Assembly (NCBI GenBank): GCA_013696665.1
Contig: JACCYC010000361.1
Coordinates: 1-5,427, forward strand
DNA from: Burkholderiaceae bacterium
GTDB lineage: Bacteria; Pseudomonadota; Gammaproteobacteria; Burkholderiales; Burkholderiaceae_F
Reading direction: 5' to 3'
Length of the DNA: 5,427 nt
Shown: positions 3,669-5,427 of the stretch, piece by piece
Position numbering within the stretch: the stretch's first letter is position 1
Layout: every line of letters begins with the position of its first letter
The notes under the pieces: generated by a model
Database searches by the model: none
The model's input: the letters and a program-made list of their open reading frames with translations, nothing else
Told to the model about the DNA's origin: nothing
Made by a program: the position numbers and the translations under genes

Positions 3669-5427
3669 ATGCAAACACTGATCGTCTTTTCGCACCTGCG
3701 CTGGGACTTTGTCTATCAGCGTCCCCAACATCTGTTGTCACGGCTCGCACAACACTATCGTGTCCTGTTTTTTGAGGAACCCGTGCGCGGCAAATTGACT
3801 CCGTTTTTGGAACGCTTTGCGCCGTCTTCCAATGTAGAAGTATTGCGGCCACATACCACCGTCAATGCACCGGGATTTCATGACGACCAACTGCCTGAAC
3901 TAAGGCCGTTGCTTGCCGAATACCTGAGAGATTTTGCGATCAAGGATTACCTCGTTTGGTTTTACACGCCGATGGCGCTTCCGCTGCTTGCGGAACTTTC
4001 ACCACGCGCAGTGATTTACGATTGCATGGACGAACTGTCTGCATTCAAGGACGCACCTCGGCAGATGGTTCAGCGTGAAACCGCACTGATGAAGCGTGCG
4101 CAGCTGATGCTGACAGGCGGGCCAAGCCTGTACCAGGCCAAAAAAGCGTTGCACCCAAATGTGCGTTGTTTCCCAAGCGCGGTTGACGCCGATCACTACT
4201 CACCCGCTACTGCGGCGACCGAGCAAAGACATGAACGCGCGATGGAGGCCCAACGTCAACAAGCCCTCATTTCAGGGCCCCGGCTTGGGTTTTTCGGAGT
4301 CATCGATGAACGCTTTGACATCGAGCTGATCACAGCCGTTGCCGACGCGAAGCCCAGCTGGAATATTGTTCTTGTTGGTCCCGTGATAAAGATTCCAGCG
4401 GAGTCCATCCCTCAGCGCGCGAACATTCACTGGCTGGGGCAGCAGTCGTATGAGCTGCTGCCGCACCTGGTGGCGCAATGGGATGTGTGCATGCTGCCAT
4501 TCGCCCTCAACGCATCCACGCGCTTCATTAGCCCTACCAAAACCCTTGAATATATGGCGGCCGAGAAGCCGATCGTCAGCACGCCCATTAACGACGTCGT
4601 CAGCCTTTATGGCGATTCAGTTGCGATTGCCGCTACGCCGAGCGAATTCGTCGCCGCTTGCGAGTGCGCGCTCGCCGAAACCGATGACGAGCGATTTAAG
4701 CGCATTGAGCGTATGCGCAAACATGTAAGGGACTTGACATGGGATCGGACAGCGCAAGCGATCCATGAGGAGATCGAGACAATCCTCCGCGGTCGTAACT
4801 TGCAGCATGAGCAGAATGAAGTGGCCGTTCAGCAGTTGGCAGCGAGCCGTGACCGGCCGCGCGTCAACGGAATAGAGAAGACAAAAGCAGAAACATCAGT
4901 TTCGACTTTGATCATTGGTGCGGGCCCTACTGGGCTTGCGGCAGCTTATCGCCTGGGTGCCGGCTCATTGTTGGTGGAGCGTGAATCGACGGTCGGTGGT
5001 TGGTGCCGCTCCGTAGTCGACAACGGCTTTACGTTCGACTATGCGGGCCACATCATGTTTTCCAATGATCAGTACGTTCTTGATCTGTATCAGAAACTTT
5101 TGGGCAGCAATGTTCATTGGCAGAACCGCGAAGCGTGGATTTTCAGCAAGAACGTTTACACACGCTACCCGTTTCAGGGCTCGCTTTACGGACTGCCGTC
5201 AAAGGTGCTCAAGGAATGCATTCTGGGAGCAATTGAAGCTCGATACGGCTCACTCAAGGAAAAGGACAACGGTGCTGGCAAAGTTGACGGTGCACGTAAG
5301 GCGGTTGCCGCCAAGGCGCCTGCGAATTTTGAAGAGTTCATCTACAAAGTGTGGGGCGCTGGCATTGCTAAGCATTTCGCAATTCCTTACAACCGAAAGC
5401 TCTGGGCCGTACCGCTCGACACGATGG
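3669..5427 (+). CDS. Glycosyltransferase fused to UDP-galactopyranose-mutase-like FAD domain (3' partial)
   Basis: A single open frame of at least 586 codons runs off the window end without a stop. Residues 1 to about 377 form a GT-B glycosyltransferase of the GT4/TuaH-like type. Visible motifs are RPQHLLSRLA near 19-28, YDCMDELSAF at 117-126, LGFFGVIDERFD at 206-217, and SPTKTLEYMAAEKPIV at 288-303 with the acidic residues E294 and E299. A hydrophilic linker (about 378-410) leads to a flavoprotein domain. There the dinucleotide-binding motif IIGAGPTGLAAAY (415-427) has GxGxxG at G417/G419/G422, the ribose-binding E437 ends LLVE, GGWCRS is at 443-448, and FDYAGHIMF is at 456-464 with H461. 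RYPFQ (499-503) and IPYNRKLWAVPLDTM (572-586) follow, as in UDP-galactopyranose-mutase/HemY-like oxidoreductases of polysaccharide clusters. A Lys/Ala/Gly-rich insert lies at 528-552. The role is probably sugar transfer coupled to flavin-dependent sugar-nucleotide modification; the substrate is unknown. The ribosome-binding site is weak (AGAAG about 8 nt upstream). Confidence 0.88.
   Translation, partial: MQTLIVFSHLRWDFVYQRPQHLLSRLAQHYRVLFFEEPVRGKLTPFLERFAPSSNVEVLRPHTTVNAPGFHDDQLPELRPLLAEYLRDFAIKDYLVWFYTPMALPLLAELSPRAVIYDCMDELSAFKDAPRQMVQRETALMKRAQLMLTGGPSLYQAKKALHPNVRCFPSAVDADHYSPATAATEQRHERAMEAQRQQALISGPRLGFFGVIDERFDIELITAVADAKPSWNIVLVGPVIKIPAESIPQRANIHWLGQQSYELLPHLVAQWDVCMLPFALNASTRFISPTKTLEYMAAEKPIVSTPINDVVSLYGDSVAIAATPSEFVAACECALAETDDERFKRIERMRKHVRDLTWDRTAQAIHEEIETILRGRNLQHEQNEVAVQQLAASRDRPRVNGIEKTKAETSVSTLIIGAGPTGLAAAYRLGAGSLLVERESTVGGWCRSVVDNGFTFDYAGHIMFSNDQYVLDLYQKLLGSNVHWQNREAWIFSKNVYTRYPFQGSLYGLPSKVLKECILGAIEARYGSLKEKDNGAGKVDGARKAVAAKAPANFEEFIYKVWGAGIAKHFAIPYNRKLWAVPLDTM

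Noticed and set aside
3999..4808. Minus- and plus-strand short frames within the glycosyltransferase gene
   Set aside because: They are shadows of the long continuous coding frame, which carries clear family motifs throughout.

Overview
The window looks like a chromosomal segment from a betaproteobacterium, most likely in the Burkholderia/Paraburkholderia/Caballeronia group. The grounds are a Pro-Arg-His tRNA cluster with encoded CCA ends, a moderately high-GC coding style, and an RpoN paralogue lying beside polysaccharide genes. The family assignment is inference; the gene identities are much firmer.

Layout. Positions 17-290 (+) hold three tRNA genes: tRNA-Pro(TGG), tRNA-Arg(TCT) and tRNA-His(GTG). 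Running towards them on the minus strand is a four-gene series. In transcription order it is a 101-aa disordered, Arg/Pro-rich protein of unknown function (3149-3454), a GalU-type UTP-glucose-1-phosphate uridylyltransferase (2130-3152) overlapping it by ATGA, the sigma-54 factor RpoN (596-2053), and a small acidic proline-rich protein with a TTG start (314-574). A 214-bp divergent control region (3455-3668) separates this series from a plus-strand gene (3669 to beyond the window end). That gene encodes a glycosyltransferase fused in frame to a UDP-galactopyranose-mutase-like FAD domain, and it is probably the first visible gene of a polysaccharide cluster continuing to the right.

The main discovery is regulatory. 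Three close matches to the sigma-54 (-24/-12) promoter, all with the same GG-N10-GC spacing, occur exactly where promoters are expected. One drives the plus-strand glycosyltransferase gene (3560-3576), one drives the minus-strand 101aa-galU series (3486-3503), and one lies immediately before rpoN itself (2066-2083). This suggests that an alternative rpoN copy sits inside its own regulon: a sigma-54-controlled polysaccharide locus in which RpoN, its precursor enzyme GalU (UDP-glucose) and the sugar-transfer machinery are switched together. The rpoN-proximal site would put the transcript start about 4 nt before the ATG. That implies leaderless translation or, alternatively, autorepression by the bound holoenzyme. 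A 9-bp-arm inverted repeat straddles the predicted start site of the minus-strand operon and is a candidate operator.

Limits: no activator (bEBP) gene lies in the window, the fusion protein is cut off by the window end, and the promoter calls rest on motif, spacing and position only.
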